A stretch of 64,000 nt of DNA from Archangium lansingense. GTDB lineage: Bacteria; Myxococcota; Myxococcia; Myxococcales; Myxococcaceae. The notes below the pieces were generated by a model. That model did not search any database. It was not told where the DNA came from and worked only from the letters and a program-made list of their open reading frames with translations. The stretch is taken from the NCBI RefSeq assembly GCF_026626635.1, contig NZ_JAPNKA010000001.1:10834501-10898500 (forward strand), given 5' to 3'. A program made the translations under genes and the position numbers. Shown here one piece after another: positions 32,924 through 41,380 of this stretch (position 1 is its first letter; each line of letters begins with the position of its first letter).

Positions 32924-35209
32924 TTACACGTACCCGAAGCGGCGGCGCAGGAACCACTCGGTGCCCAGCAGCCCCACCAGCGCCACCAGGTAATACCAGC
33001 GGTCCCACAGCGGCCTGTCCTTCGCCCGGCCTACTTCCACCACCGGCGGGTCCAACAGGGGCACGTCATCCGGCAGCCCATCCATCGGCAGCCGGAACGC
33101 CTTGCCTCCCGTGTACTTCGCGATCTGCTCCATCAGCTCCGGCCGCACCGAAGCGTCCGACAGCTCCGGGCCCACCGCTCGCACCGCCACCGCGTCCTCA
33201 CCCTTGCCCAGGTCCGTCTCGCCCTTCTTCGCCGTGGCCACCAGCTTGTACGGCCCCGGCGCCGGCGGTGCGAACTCCAGCCGCACCACGCCGTCCGGGC
33301 CCGTCTGCCCTGTCTGCACCGCCACCGGCTTCTGCGTTTCCACCGCCACCAGTTCCACCCTCACCTGCGCGTCCTGCGCCGGCTGGTAGTCCGACGTCCT
33401 CGAGGACACCACCACGCCCACCGCCTTGCCTGGCTCCACCGAGGGCGGATCCGCCGTCACGTTCAGCGTCGTCAGGTCCGGGTCCCTCACCAGCCAGCGC
33501 AGCGCGTTGCCCCAGAACCGGTCATACGCGCGGCTGGGCGAACCGCCCTTGTGCGCCGTGAAGGCCCAGTACCAGCTCGCATCCGTGGCCACCACCATCG
33601 ACCGGCCTCGCCCGTAATCCCACACCGCCACCAGCGGCGCGTTCTTCCCGTCCACCGTCATGAACGGGTGGTCCATCAGCACCGTCGCCCCCGGCTTCGC
33701 CCGCGTCTGGTTGGCTCCCGGAATCGCTGGCAGGTCCGCCCACACCGTCTCTGTGCTCGCCCCTCCCGAGGCCATCGCCGTCACCGGGTGACGCATTCCC
33801 TCGGGCGTCAGGCGCACCTTGAAGGGCTCCACGTTGGCCGGGCCCGCTCCCTCCACCGGTAGCGTCTCGTACAGCGTGGGCATGCTCGCGCGGCCCTCGC
33901 CCAGCACGCTGTCCCCGCCAATCATCACCAGCGCTCCGCCGTTGTGCACGTAGCGCTCCAGGTTGCGCTCGTACTGGGCGATGGACAGCGACGTGTCCGT
34001 GTAACCAAAGTTCTGGAAGATGACGACGTCGAAGGTGTCCAGCTTCGTGTCGAAGATCTCCTCCATCGGGAAGGGAATCAGCGACAGCTCGCGCTCCTGG
34101 CTCACCACGCCCGGGTCATCCGACATGGTCCGCAGGATGTAGAAGGACACCAGGTCCACGTTGGCATCCTGGCGCAGCAACCCGCGCAAAAAGCGCTCGT
34201 CCCACGAGGGCCGGCCCACCACCAGCAACACGCGCACACGGTCTCGAATCACCTTCAGCACGAAGGAGCGGGTGTTGTTGTCTCCCACCGCCTCGTCCGG
34301 AAAGACGGGCATGCTCACCGTGTAGACGAAGCGCCCCGTCTGGTCCGGCGTGAAGGTGAAGCCCACCGGCTTCACATCGTCCGAGGACTCGAAGCGCACC
34401 GTCTTGCTCGCCACCACCTTGCCTTCCTGCTTGAGCACCACCGGCACGTCCTGCCCCGAGAAGCCACGGCCGTGTACCTCCACCTCCACCGTGATGGAGT
34501 TGCGCACGAAGGCGAAGTCGTCCACCTTCACCCGCTCCACCGCCAGATCCTTCAGCGCCTCGCGGCCCACCAGGAAGGTGGACACCGGCACGTTCAGGTC
34601 CGCCAACGCCGCTCGCGCCCGGCCCACCGCGCCTCCCGCCAGCTCCACGTTGTCCGCGCCATCGCTCACCAGCAGCACGCCACCCAGCTTCTTCGCCCCC
34701 TGGGCCCCCGCCCCCACCGAGCGCAGCGCCGACAGCAGATCCGACGTGCCCGCCCGCGCCGGCTCCTTCGCCAGCACCTCGGCCGAGGTGGGCGACAGCT
34801 CCGGGTCGAAGCCGTACACCTCCACCGTGTACCGGTCGTTCAGCCCCGCCAGCCCCGGCGCGGCCTTCTCCAGGAAGGCGGCCACCTGCGCCGAGCGCGT
34901 CACCCCTCCCGGCTCCACCGGGAAGTTCATCGAGGCCGAGCGGTCCACCAGCACGGCCAGCCGGTTCTTCATCCGCGCCACCTGCAGGTTGCGGATGCCG
35001 GGCTCCAGCAGGAAGAAGAGCGCCGCCAGGCCCGCGCCCGCGCGCAACGTCCAGAGGGCCCAGCGCCGCAGCCGCGACGGCTCGCGCCGCACGCCCCACG
35101 CCGCCAGCCCCACGCCGAGCACCAGTCCCACGCCCATCAGCACCAGTGCCCACACGGGCAGCGGCGAAAGGCTGACGAGCTTCCAGGCATTGAAGGGGGT
35201 GGTGTCCAT
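32924..35209 (-). CDS. Membrane protein with VWA-like domain and glutamine-amidotransferase-like region
   Basis: A 761-residue protein. Two N-terminal transmembrane helices (PLPVWALVLMGVGLVLGVGL; ALWTLRAGAGLAALFFLL) precede a VWA-like domain with the metal site LAVLVDRSASM (D-x-S-x-S) and VSDGADN. A central part (VRVLLVVGRPSWDERFLRGLL; DVVIFQNFG; VHNGGALVMIGGD) resembles class I glutamine-amidotransferase-like folds in BatA-like proteins. A last membrane helix (YYLVALVGLLGTEWFL) ends it. It lies 21 bases after the DUF4159 gene, the usual partner. Confidence 0.85.
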   Translation of the reverse strand: MDTTPFNAWKLVSLSPLPVWALVLMGVGLVLGVGLAAWGVRREPSRLRRWALWTLRAGAGLAALFFLLEPGIRNLQVARMKNRLAVLVDRSASMNFPVEPGGVTRSAQVAAFLEKAAPGLAGLNDRYTVEVYGFDPELSPTSAEVLAKEPARAGTSDLLSALRSVGAGAQGAKKLGGVLLVSDGADNVELAGGAVGRARAALADLNVPVSTFLVGREALKDLAVERVKVDDFAFVRNSITVEVEVHGRGFSGQDVPVVLKQEGKVVASKTVRFESSDDVKPVGFTFTPDQTGRFVYTVSMPVFPDEAVGDNNTRSFVLKVIRDRVRVLLVVGRPSWDERFLRGLLRQDANVDLVSFYILRTMSDDPGVVSQERELSLIPFPMEEIFDTKLDTFDVVIFQNFGYTDTSLSIAQYERNLERYVHNGGALVMIGGDSVLGEGRASMPTLYETLPVEGAGPANVEPFKVRLTPEGMRHPVTAMASGGASTETVWADLPAIPGANQTRAKPGATVLMDHPFMTVDGKNAPLVAVWDYGRGRSMVVATDASWYWAFTAHKGGSPSRAYDRFWGNALRWLVRDPDLTTLNVTADPPSVEPGKAVGVVVSSRTSDYQPAQDAQVRVELVAVETQKPVAVQTGQTGPDGVVRLEFAPPAPGPYKLVATAKKGETDLGKGEDAVAVRAVGPELSDASVRPELMEQIAKYTGGKAFRLPMDGLPDDVPLLDPPVVEVGRAKDRPLWDRWYYLVALVGLLGTEWFLRRRFGYV

Positions 35210-35230
35210 GAATGAGTCAGGGGCCTTATG

Positions 35231-35989
35231 TCAGCGGCGCTTGTTGAGGATGAGGTTCAGGTGGACGGCGTCGTCCTTGTAGTCCAGGCAGAGGGCGTAC
35301 ATGCAGAGGTTCACCCCCAGCCGCACCGCCAGCTCGCGCTGGGGCTCACCGCCCGGGGAGACGTCGAACTCGTAGTCCCCCATCTCGCTGCGGTTCCACG
35401 CCCCGGCCAGGTCGTTCTGCGAGTACATCACCGCCGCCCGCTTGCCGAGGTTCGCCGACAGCAACTGTGGCTTGTTGAGCAACCGGCCCGGCGCCGAGTC
35501 CAGCAGGAAGAAGCTCTTGAAGACGACATGGCCGGAGGGCACCGGGGTGAGCGGGCTCTGAGGCAGCACCCGCGCCATCTCGCGGCGGAAGCTGGCGTCG
35601 AAGCCCTCCCCATCGCTGCCGTCATTGGCGTCCGCCAGGAGGAACCCGCCAAAGGTGAGATAACGCCGCAGGTTCTCCACCTCGGCCTCGCTGAAGGGCG
35701 GGAAGGCCCCATCGCCCCCCAGGTACAGGAAGGGGTAGTCGAAGAGGTCCGGGCTGGAGAGGGCGAAGGGGCGGGCGTCCGGCAGCACCTCCACCGAGGT
35801 GCGCCGCTGCAGCTCCCAGGTAATTCGTCGGAGCCCCGACAATCGGGCGTCCCAGCGGCCGCCGTGCCGGGCCACCGCGGGGATGAAGCGGCTCTTCTCT
35901 CCGAAGGCGCGCGCACGTCCGGACAGCAATGGGACGAGCGCCGCGCTCCCGAGCAGGAGGGTTCGACGGCTGAGGGGGCGCACGGGCAT
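35231..35989 (-). CDS. DUF4159 protein with Tat signal
   Basis: A 252-residue protein. The N-terminus (PLSRRTLLLGSAALVPLLSGRARAF) is a twin-arginine signal. FLYLGGDGAFPPFSEAEVENLRRYLTFGGFLLADAND is the DUF4159 core, an amidotransferase-like fold. Family members accompany VWA/BatA membrane proteins and MoxR ATPases in possible protein-maturation systems; no MoxR gene is in the window. The start at 35989 gives the Tat motif at the right place; the open extension overlaps the divergent gene. First gene of a two-gene unit. Confidence 0.87.
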   Translation of the reverse strand: MPVRPLSRRTLLLGSAALVPLLSGRARAFGEKSRFIPAVARHGGRWDARLSGLRRITWELQRRTSVEVLPDARPFALSSPDLFDYPFLYLGGDGAFPPFSEAEVENLRRYLTFGGFLLADANDGSDGEGFDASFRREMARVLPQSPLTPVPSGHVVFKSFFLLDSAPGRLLNKPQLLSANLGKRAAVMYSQNDLAGAWNRSEMGDYEFDVSPGGEPQRELAVRLGVNLCMYALCLDYKDDAVHLNLILNKRR

Positions 35990-36044
35990 GGGGTTTCTAT
36001 ATACCGTCGACGCGCCCTTGCATTCCCCGCTATAGAGAGGCCCC

Positions 36045-36305
36045 ATGGCGAAAGGCGGACAAACGCCGAAGGATCCTGCCTCCCCCCGGATGCAGGCGGC
36101 GTGGAAGCTCAAGGACTCGGGGGACGTGGTCGCGGCCCGGCATGAGGCCGAGCGCATCCTGGCGGACAATCCCAGCCCGGAGGACAAGGCTCAGGCCGAG
36201 GAGCTGTTGCGCCGCTCCACCACGTCCCGCTCTCTCTTCGGCTTCGCCCTCGTGGCCGCCGTCATCCTCGTGCTGCTCGTGGTGCTCGCCGCCACGCGCT
36301 ACTAG
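36045..36305 (+). CDS. Small tail-anchored membrane protein
   Basis: An 86-residue protein: a soluble helical part (MQAAWKLKDSGDVVAARHEAERILADNP...DKAQAEELLRRS, TPR-like) and one C-terminal transmembrane helix (GFALVAAVILVLLVVLAATRY) at the very end, so the N-terminus should face the cytoplasm. The next membrane-protein gene starts 9 bases downstream, suggesting they work together. Function unknown. Confidence 0.8.
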   Translation: MAKGGQTPKDPASPRMQAAWKLKDSGDVVAARHEAERILADNPSPEDKAQAEELLRRSTTSRSLFGFALVAAVILVLLVVLAATRY

Positions 36306-36314
36306 GACACCGTC

Positions 36315-37031
36315 GTGGACTCGTACCTCGAAGCCCTCAAGGCCTACCAGACGTTCAACCCCGCCGGCTGGGTGGCCATCTACCGGCTGATGCCCATGTG
36401 GGCCGGCATCGTGAGCTGCGTGATAGGGCTCGGGCTGCTGCTCTTCGGGGGCGGCCGGATCTTCCGCATCATCGCGGGGCCCATGGGCGCCCTCATCGGC
36501 CTGGGCTGGACGAGCGTGCTGCTCACGAAGTTCGGCGTGGCGGGCGACCCGCGCCTTCCCGCCGCCGCCGCCGCGGTGCTCGCGGCGCTGGGCTTCATCT
36601 TCCCGCCTGCCATCGTCTACCTCGGCGTGGGCATCCCCATTGGCCTGCTGGGTGGACAGATCGCTGGGCCCAACGACTTCCTCGTTGGCTTCGCGCCCGG
36701 CCTCATCCTCGGCGGGCTGGTGGCCGCGGTGCTGCACCGCCACGTGTCGGCCATCCTCGCCTCCATCCTCGGCGGCTGGCTGCTCGTCATCGGAGCCATG
36801 GCGGCCCTGCATCAGTTTGGAGGGCTCGTCAGCGCCATGGCCAGCCAGCCCTGGGGCATCATCATCGCCGCGGGCCTCTTCGCCATCGCCGGCAGCGTCT
36901 ATCAGATTGCCGTGCGCCCCTCGCCCGAGGAGGCCGAGCGCCAGCACGCCGAGCGCCAGCGGTTGAAGATCCGCCAGGCGGAGCTGAAAGCCACCGAGAA
37001 GCGCTGGAGCGCTCCCCGGGGTGGTAAGTAG
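36315..37031 (+). CDS. Multi-pass membrane protein
   Basis: A 238-residue integral membrane protein starting at GTG 36315. About six hydrophobic segments (MWAGIVSCVIGLGLLLFGGG; RLPAAAAAVLAALGFIFPPA; IVYLGVGIPIGLLGGQI; FAPGLILGGLVAAVL; AILASILGGWLLVIGAMAAL; PWGIIIAAGLFAIAGSVYQI) are followed by a charged cytoplasmic tail. The Gly-rich GGGRIFRIIAGPMGALIG pattern is vaguely like DUF4203 proteins; I would not insist. Probably cotranscribed with the small anchor gene before it. Confidence 0.8.
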   Translation: MDSYLEALKAYQTFNPAGWVAIYRLMPMWAGIVSCVIGLGLLLFGGGRIFRIIAGPMGALIGLGWTSVLLTKFGVAGDPRLPAAAAAVLAALGFIFPPAIVYLGVGIPIGLLGGQIAGPNDFLVGFAPGLILGGLVAAVLHRHVSAILASILGGWLLVIGAMAALHQFGGLVSAMASQPWGIIIAAGLFAIAGSVYQIAVRPSPEEAERQHAERQRLKIRQAELKATEKRWSAPRGGK

Positions 37032-37111
37032 GCGGCCGGGAGCAGCCTTTACCTCCACTGGGGCCGCGCATACAGTCCGCGCCCCCTCCACCCCCCTGGG
37101 GACGAGCGACA

Positions 37112-37966
37112 ATGGGCCAGGCCAGACGCAAGGAGAAGAACCTCGACACCCGGGAGCCGCAGGGCCCCGAGGGCGATGGCGCTCCCAACGCGGACGCCGA
37201 GGCCACCGTCGCCTGGAAGAAGCCCGAGGGGCTGTCGCGACGGGGTTGGGCGGTGCTCGCCGTCGTCATCCTCGCCATCCAGTTCCCGCTCATCCACTAC
37301 GCCCTCTTCCGCGGTGAGGCGGCCACCACCGCCTCCGTCCCCTACAGCCAGGACTTCTCGGATCCGTCCGTGGTGGAGCGCGACTTCTTCTCCACCGGCG
37401 GCCACTGGCGCGTGGTGAACGGGCAGCTCCTGTCCCCCGGCGTGAAGAACAACCCGCTCTGGCTTCAGGCGGCCCTGCCTCCCAACGTGGCCATCGAGTT
37501 CGATGTGCGCTCCGAGTCCCAGGAGGGCGACATCAAGGCGGAGGTCTTCGGCGACGGCACGGACCACGCCTCGGGGTACATCTTCATTCACGGCGGGTGG
37601 AACAACTCGCTGTCCATCATCGCGCGGTTGGACGAGCACGGCACCTCGCTGGACGCGCTCCAGCGGCAGGCCCGACGGGTGGCTGAGCAGAATGGCGGCA
37701 AGGGCTCGGGGCTGGTGGAGACGGGCGTGTTCAAGAAGAACACGCACATGCGCGTAGAGGCTCGGCCCTACCCGGTGGAAGTCGGCCGCACCTATCACTG
37801 GCGTATCGAGCGCAGGGGCTCGCTGCTACGCTGGTCCATCGATGGAAAGCCCTTCATGGAGTTCGATGACCCCCTGAAGCTCGAGGGTAAGGGTCACGAT
37901 CGCTTCGGGTTCTCGAGCTGGGACTCCCAGCTCTTCTTCGACAACCTGAAGATCGAACCGCTGTAA
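37112..37966 (+). CDS. Membrane-anchored lectin-like (LamG/DUF1080-type) protein
   Basis: A 284-residue protein: disordered N-terminus, one transmembrane helix (GWAVLAVVILAIQFPLIHY, about residues 45-63), then an extracytoplasmic concanavalin-like jelly-roll. YSQDFSD...WRVVNGQLLSP, VAIEFDVRSESQEGDIKAEVFGDG and TYHWRIERRGSLLRWSIDGKPFMEFDDP are typical of LamG/DUF1080-like glycan-binding or glycosidase folds. FGFSSWDSQLFFDNLKIEP closes the sheet. Binding partner unknown. Confidence 0.8.
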   Translation: MGQARRKEKNLDTREPQGPEGDGAPNADAEATVAWKKPEGLSRRGWAVLAVVILAIQFPLIHYALFRGEAATTASVPYSQDFSDPSVVERDFFSTGGHWRVVNGQLLSPGVKNNPLWLQAALPPNVAIEFDVRSESQEGDIKAEVFGDGTDHASGYIFIHGGWNNSLSIIARLDEHGTSLDALQRQARRVAEQNGGKGSGLVETGVFKKNTHMRVEARPYPVEVGRTYHWRIERRGSLLRWSIDGKPFMEFDDPLKLEGKGHDRFGFSSWDSQLFFDNLKIEPL

Positions 37967-38013
37967 CCGGCTGCTCGCGGTTCAGCGGCGAATCAAGAAT
38001 CAGAGGTCACAAC

Positions 38014-39576
38014 GTGCGCAGAGTCGGAATCTTTGGCTGGGGAGTGGTCGCGCCCCGGTCCCGGAACATCGAAGCCTTCGAGAAGAACCTCGCATCGTCG
38101 GAGAGCTGGCTCTCCCCGTTCAACGGCTTCGGTCCGGACAACTTCCTCGTCGGCAACCCGGACTTCGACTTCGCGGAGTACAAGCCGTGGATTGACGCGC
38201 GCTTCCCCGCCACGCGCTTCGCCCAGCTCGAGAAGAAGATGGGCATGCCGACGAAGATGGCGATCGGCTCCTTCATCCAGGCGCTGGGCCAGAACCCCGG
38301 CCTGGAGCAGGAGCTGCAGGCGCTGGGGGCCCGCTCCCACGTCTACGTTGGCACCGGCCTGGGTGATCTGCCGACCATCCACGACATCACCCTGAACCTG
38401 CACCGCGCTCAGCGGCGGTGGGACCGCTTCTGGGCCTCTCCCGAGCGCAACGGTGCGCTGCGCCGCTGGCTGGAGACGCGCGAGCCGCTGCCCGGCCTGC
38501 CTCCCGAGCCCTCCACCGTGGACGAGGCCGACCGGGACGTGGCGGAGGAGACCTGGTGGCACTTCTGGGCCGGCCAGTCCCCCGAGCTGCGCGAGTACCT
38601 CGCCGAGCAGAAGGAGATCGAGGGCCTGGGCGTCGAAGGCGGCAACGTGGAGGCCGCCAAGCTGGCCGTCATCAAGGAGAAGCGGACGCGCAATCAGCGC
38701 CTGCAGAAGAAGTGGGGCGCCCCCGAGCCGCCGTGGAATGCGGTGCCGTCCGAGATTCTCTGGAACATCCACAACACCCCCGCGTCGCAGATTTCGATGA
38801 TGGGGAAGCTCACCGGCATGACGTTCGCGCCGGTGGCGGCGTGCTCCTCGTTCGGCTACGGGCTGAAGCTGGCGCTCGACGCCATCACCAGCGGGGATGC
38901 CAAGGCGGTGGTGATGGGGATGACGGATCCCCCGCCGCACCCGCTCACGGTGGGTGGCTTCTACAACGCGCGCGTGGTGAGCGCGGACGGCGCCGTGTCC
39001 AAGCCGCTGACGCAGCTGCGTGGCACGCACGTGGCCGGCGGCTCGGTGGTGTGGATTCTGGGTGACCTGGAGCACTTCACCTCCAAGGGCTTCAAGCCGC
39101 TGGGCATGGAGCCCATCACCGTGGGAGTCACCGCGGACGCGGACCACATCATCACGCCCTCGAAGGAGGGCCCCACCGTGGCCATCCACGAGGCCCTGCG
39201 CAAGGCGGGCGTGGACCCGTCCGAGCTCGGGAGCTGGGACCTGCACGCCACCGCCACCCCGGGCGACTACCTGGAGATGGAGACGCTGCGCACGGTGCTG
39301 CCCGAGACGGTGCTGGTGACGGCGCGCAAGGGCACCTTCGGCCACGGCATGAGCGCTGGCGGCGGCTGGGAGCTGACGGCCCAGTACCTCGGCTACGCCC
39401 GGGGCCAGATGTTCCCCACCCCGCTGTCCGAGGCCGAGCTCAACAAGGAGATCGGCCGCGTGCACCCCCGCTACGTCTTCGACAAGCCGGTGGCCGCGCC
39501 GCAGGGCTGCGCTGGCAAGCTCTCCATGGGCGTGGGCGGCATCAACGCCTGTGTCATCTCGCGCCCCTGGCGCTGA
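38014..39576 (+). CDS. Stand-alone beta-ketoacyl-ACP synthase family protein
   Basis: A 520-residue KAS/thiolase-fold enzyme beginning at GTG 38014 (RRVGIFGWGVVAPRS). VAACSSFGYGLKLALDAI gives the nucleophile Cys277, LHATATPGDYLEMETL the first His (His411), and ARKGTFGHGMSAGGGWEL the Lys439 and His444. It should condense acyl thioesters, but it is longer than FabF (about 410) because of an inserted ~100-residue region before the active site. No ACP, reductase or acyltransferase gene is nearby, so the product is unknown. Confidence 0.88.
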   Translation: MRRVGIFGWGVVAPRSRNIEAFEKNLASSESWLSPFNGFGPDNFLVGNPDFDFAEYKPWIDARFPATRFAQLEKKMGMPTKMAIGSFIQALGQNPGLEQELQALGARSHVYVGTGLGDLPTIHDITLNLHRAQRRWDRFWASPERNGALRRWLETREPLPGLPPEPSTVDEADRDVAEETWWHFWAGQSPELREYLAEQKEIEGLGVEGGNVEAAKLAVIKEKRTRNQRLQKKWGAPEPPWNAVPSEILWNIHNTPASQISMMGKLTGMTFAPVAACSSFGYGLKLALDAITSGDAKAVVMGMTDPPPHPLTVGGFYNARVVSADGAVSKPLTQLRGTHVAGGSVVWILGDLEHFTSKGFKPLGMEPITVGVTADADHIITPSKEGPTVAIHEALRKAGVDPSELGSWDLHATATPGDYLEMETLRTVLPETVLVTARKGTFGHGMSAGGGWELTAQYLGYARGQMFPTPLSEAELNKEIGRVHPRYVFDKPVAAPQGCAGKLSMGVGGINACVISRPWR

Positions 39577-39606
39577 GCGCGGAGCGGCCCTACCCGTATA
39601 AGGACC

Positions 39607-40401
39607 ATGGCCGCTCGCGTTCGCACTCCCGCGGTGGCGGGTTCGTTCTACCCTGCCACCGCTCCCCTCCTCGCCCAGCAGGTGGACCAGTGGTTGGAGC
39701 AGGCCCCGGCCTGCTCGCCTCTGTCCCCGGCGGCGCTCATCGTCCCCCATGCCGGATACATCTACTCGGGCCCGGTGGCCGCGAGCGCCTACGCCTGCCT
39801 TCGCGGGCTGAGGGGCAAGGTGAGGCATGTGCTGCTGCTCGGCCCCTGCCACTTCGTGCTGATGAACGGGTTGGCCCATCCGGACGCCGAGGCCCTCCGC
39901 ACGCCGCTCGGAGACGTGGCCGTCGATGGCACCCTGTGCGAGCGGGCCGAGGCCACGCGCCATGTCGCCGCCTCCACGCTCGCTCACCGCAAGGAGCACT
40001 CGCTCGAGGTGCAGCTTCCCTTCCTTCAACGCGTCCTGGGTGACTTCGACGTGTTACCGCTCGTGGTGGGTTCCGCCCGACCTGAAGAAGTGGCCGAGGT
40101 GCTCGACGCGCTCTGGACGCAGGACGTGTTGCCCATCATCAGCTCGGACCTGTCGCACTACCTGCCCTATGAGATCGGCCGGCAGGTGGACCGCGAGACG
40201 GCCGACCACATCCTCCAGCTCGACGGGCCGCTCGAGGACGATCGCGCGTGCGGCGCCGCAGCCATCAACGGCTTGCTGCTCGTGGCCCGGCGCCGGGGCC
40301 TGAGCGCCGAGCTGCTCGACCTGCGCAGCTCCGGAGACACCGCCGGTGACAAGAGCGAGGTCGTCGGCTACGGCGCGTTCGCCTTCTACCCGCGAGCCTG
40401 A
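39607..40401 (+). CDS. MEMO1-family protein (AmmeMemoRadiSam system protein B)
   Basis: A 264-residue MEMO-like protein of the class III extradiol dioxygenase fold. RTPAVAGSFYPA, LIVPHAGYIYSGPVAASAYA, VLLLGPCHF, HRKEHSLEVQLPFLQ and ISSDLSHYLPY are the family's conserved blocks with the putative metal-binding His. In many bacteria it neighbours an AMMECR1 domain and a radical SAM protein; neither is here. It follows the ketoacyl synthase by 30 bases, so could share its transcript. Biochemical role unsettled. Confidence 0.93.
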   Translation: MAARVRTPAVAGSFYPATAPLLAQQVDQWLEQAPACSPLSPAALIVPHAGYIYSGPVAASAYACLRGLRGKVRHVLLLGPCHFVLMNGLAHPDAEALRTPLGDVAVDGTLCERAEATRHVAASTLAHRKEHSLEVQLPFLQRVLGDFDVLPLVVGSARPEEVAEVLDALWTQDVLPIISSDLSHYLPYEIGRQVDRETADHILQLDGPLEDDRACGAAAINGLLLVARRRGLSAELLDLRSSGDTAGDKSEVVGYGAFAFYPRA

Positions 40402-40461
40402 GGCAGGCCCCCTATCGCGTCAGCGCAGCAGCACGGCATCAGGACTCCGTGCCCCGGCACG

Positions 40462-41208
40462 CTAATCACAGATTCGCACCTCGGTGTCCTCGAGGCACAC
40501 CTTCTCGATGCGGAGGCCCATCATCTGCTCCAGCAACTCCTTGGCCAGCTCGCGCGCCTGCTTCTGCTGCTCCGGGCGCCCCGTGTCGCGCCCCTCGTTG
40601 TAGAGCCCGAGGATGATGGAGCCCGAGAGCACCACCGACTCGTACAGCTCCTGCTTGTCACGATCCGACAGGCGCCGCTCCTTGAGGCCCATGGCGATAG
40701 CCGCGTTGAGCTGCGCCAGCATGGACCGCTGCTGCGCTCCGTTCAGCTCCTGGCCGTCCCTGAGCGCGTAGTAGGAGGACATGAAGAGGTGGTTGAAGGC
40801 CCCGGCAAGGTTGTGCTTGAGCTGCGACGCATCCTGCTGCTCCAGCAGATGCTCGTACCCATGGAGCAGTTGCACCAGGGCGTCCTCGAGCGCCTTGCGG
40901 TGCTCCGACTCGAGGTCCCTCGCGCCCTCGGCGATCCGCTTGGGCATGATGGGAGAGCGACCATCCATGCGGAACGAGGACACCGAGAGCGGCAGCAGCA
41001 ACGGCGGCACGGAGGAACCATCCCCCGGTGGCGGATTGGGAGTGGGCTTCCACTGCCTCTGGAAGAAGGGCTTGAAGTTGCCGTGGACGAAGGCGTTGCT
41101 GTTGTAGCGCCGGTACGGACTGAAAGTCCGTGCGCCCTCTGGCCCCGCGGCACCTAGCAGGAGGAACCCCGTCATCACGACGGGAATCGTCCTGAGAAAA
41201 CTGTTCAT
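40462..41208 (-). CDS. Exported protein resembling DUF6683
   Basis: A 248-residue protein with a Sec-type signal (FLRTIPVVMTGFLLLGAAG). The start at 41208 has GGAGGGGG directly upstream. The central helical part (NLAGAFNHLFMSSYYALRDGQELNGAQQRSMLAQLNAAIA) resembles the DUF6683 pattern; this is a tentative match. The region before it is Pro/Asn-rich. Periplasmic location inferred; function unknown. Convergent with the MEMO gene, 60 bases apart. Confidence 0.65.
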   Translation of the reverse strand: MNSFLRTIPVVMTGFLLLGAAGPEGARTFSPYRRYNSNAFVHGNFKPFFQRQWKPTPNPPPGDGSSVPPLLLPLSVSSFRMDGRSPIMPKRIAEGARDLESEHRKALEDALVQLLHGYEHLLEQQDASQLKHNLAGAFNHLFMSSYYALRDGQELNGAQQRSMLAQLNAAIAMGLKERRLSDRDKQELYESVVLSGSIILGLYNEGRDTGRPEQQKQARELAKELLEQMMGLRIEKVCLEDTEVRICD

Positions 41209-41380
41209 CTCCCCCTCCACAAGAATTGACGGGAACGTAGAGCTCACCGGACGCCAGCCGCACTCCTCTGGCCCACCGTCCCGGTCGCGCGCGGAGCATC
41301 ATCGGAAAGCACGGGAGCGAGCAAGCAGGTCCGTGAATACGCTGGCCACCTGCACCGCGCCCCTGCTAGCAGCACCCTCC

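Noticed and set aside
37993-40029. 678-codon minus-strand frame opposite the ketoacyl synthase and MEMO genes
   Set aside because: Composition (His, Arg, Gly, Leu) is typical of antisense frames; both sense proteins have intact catalytic motifs.
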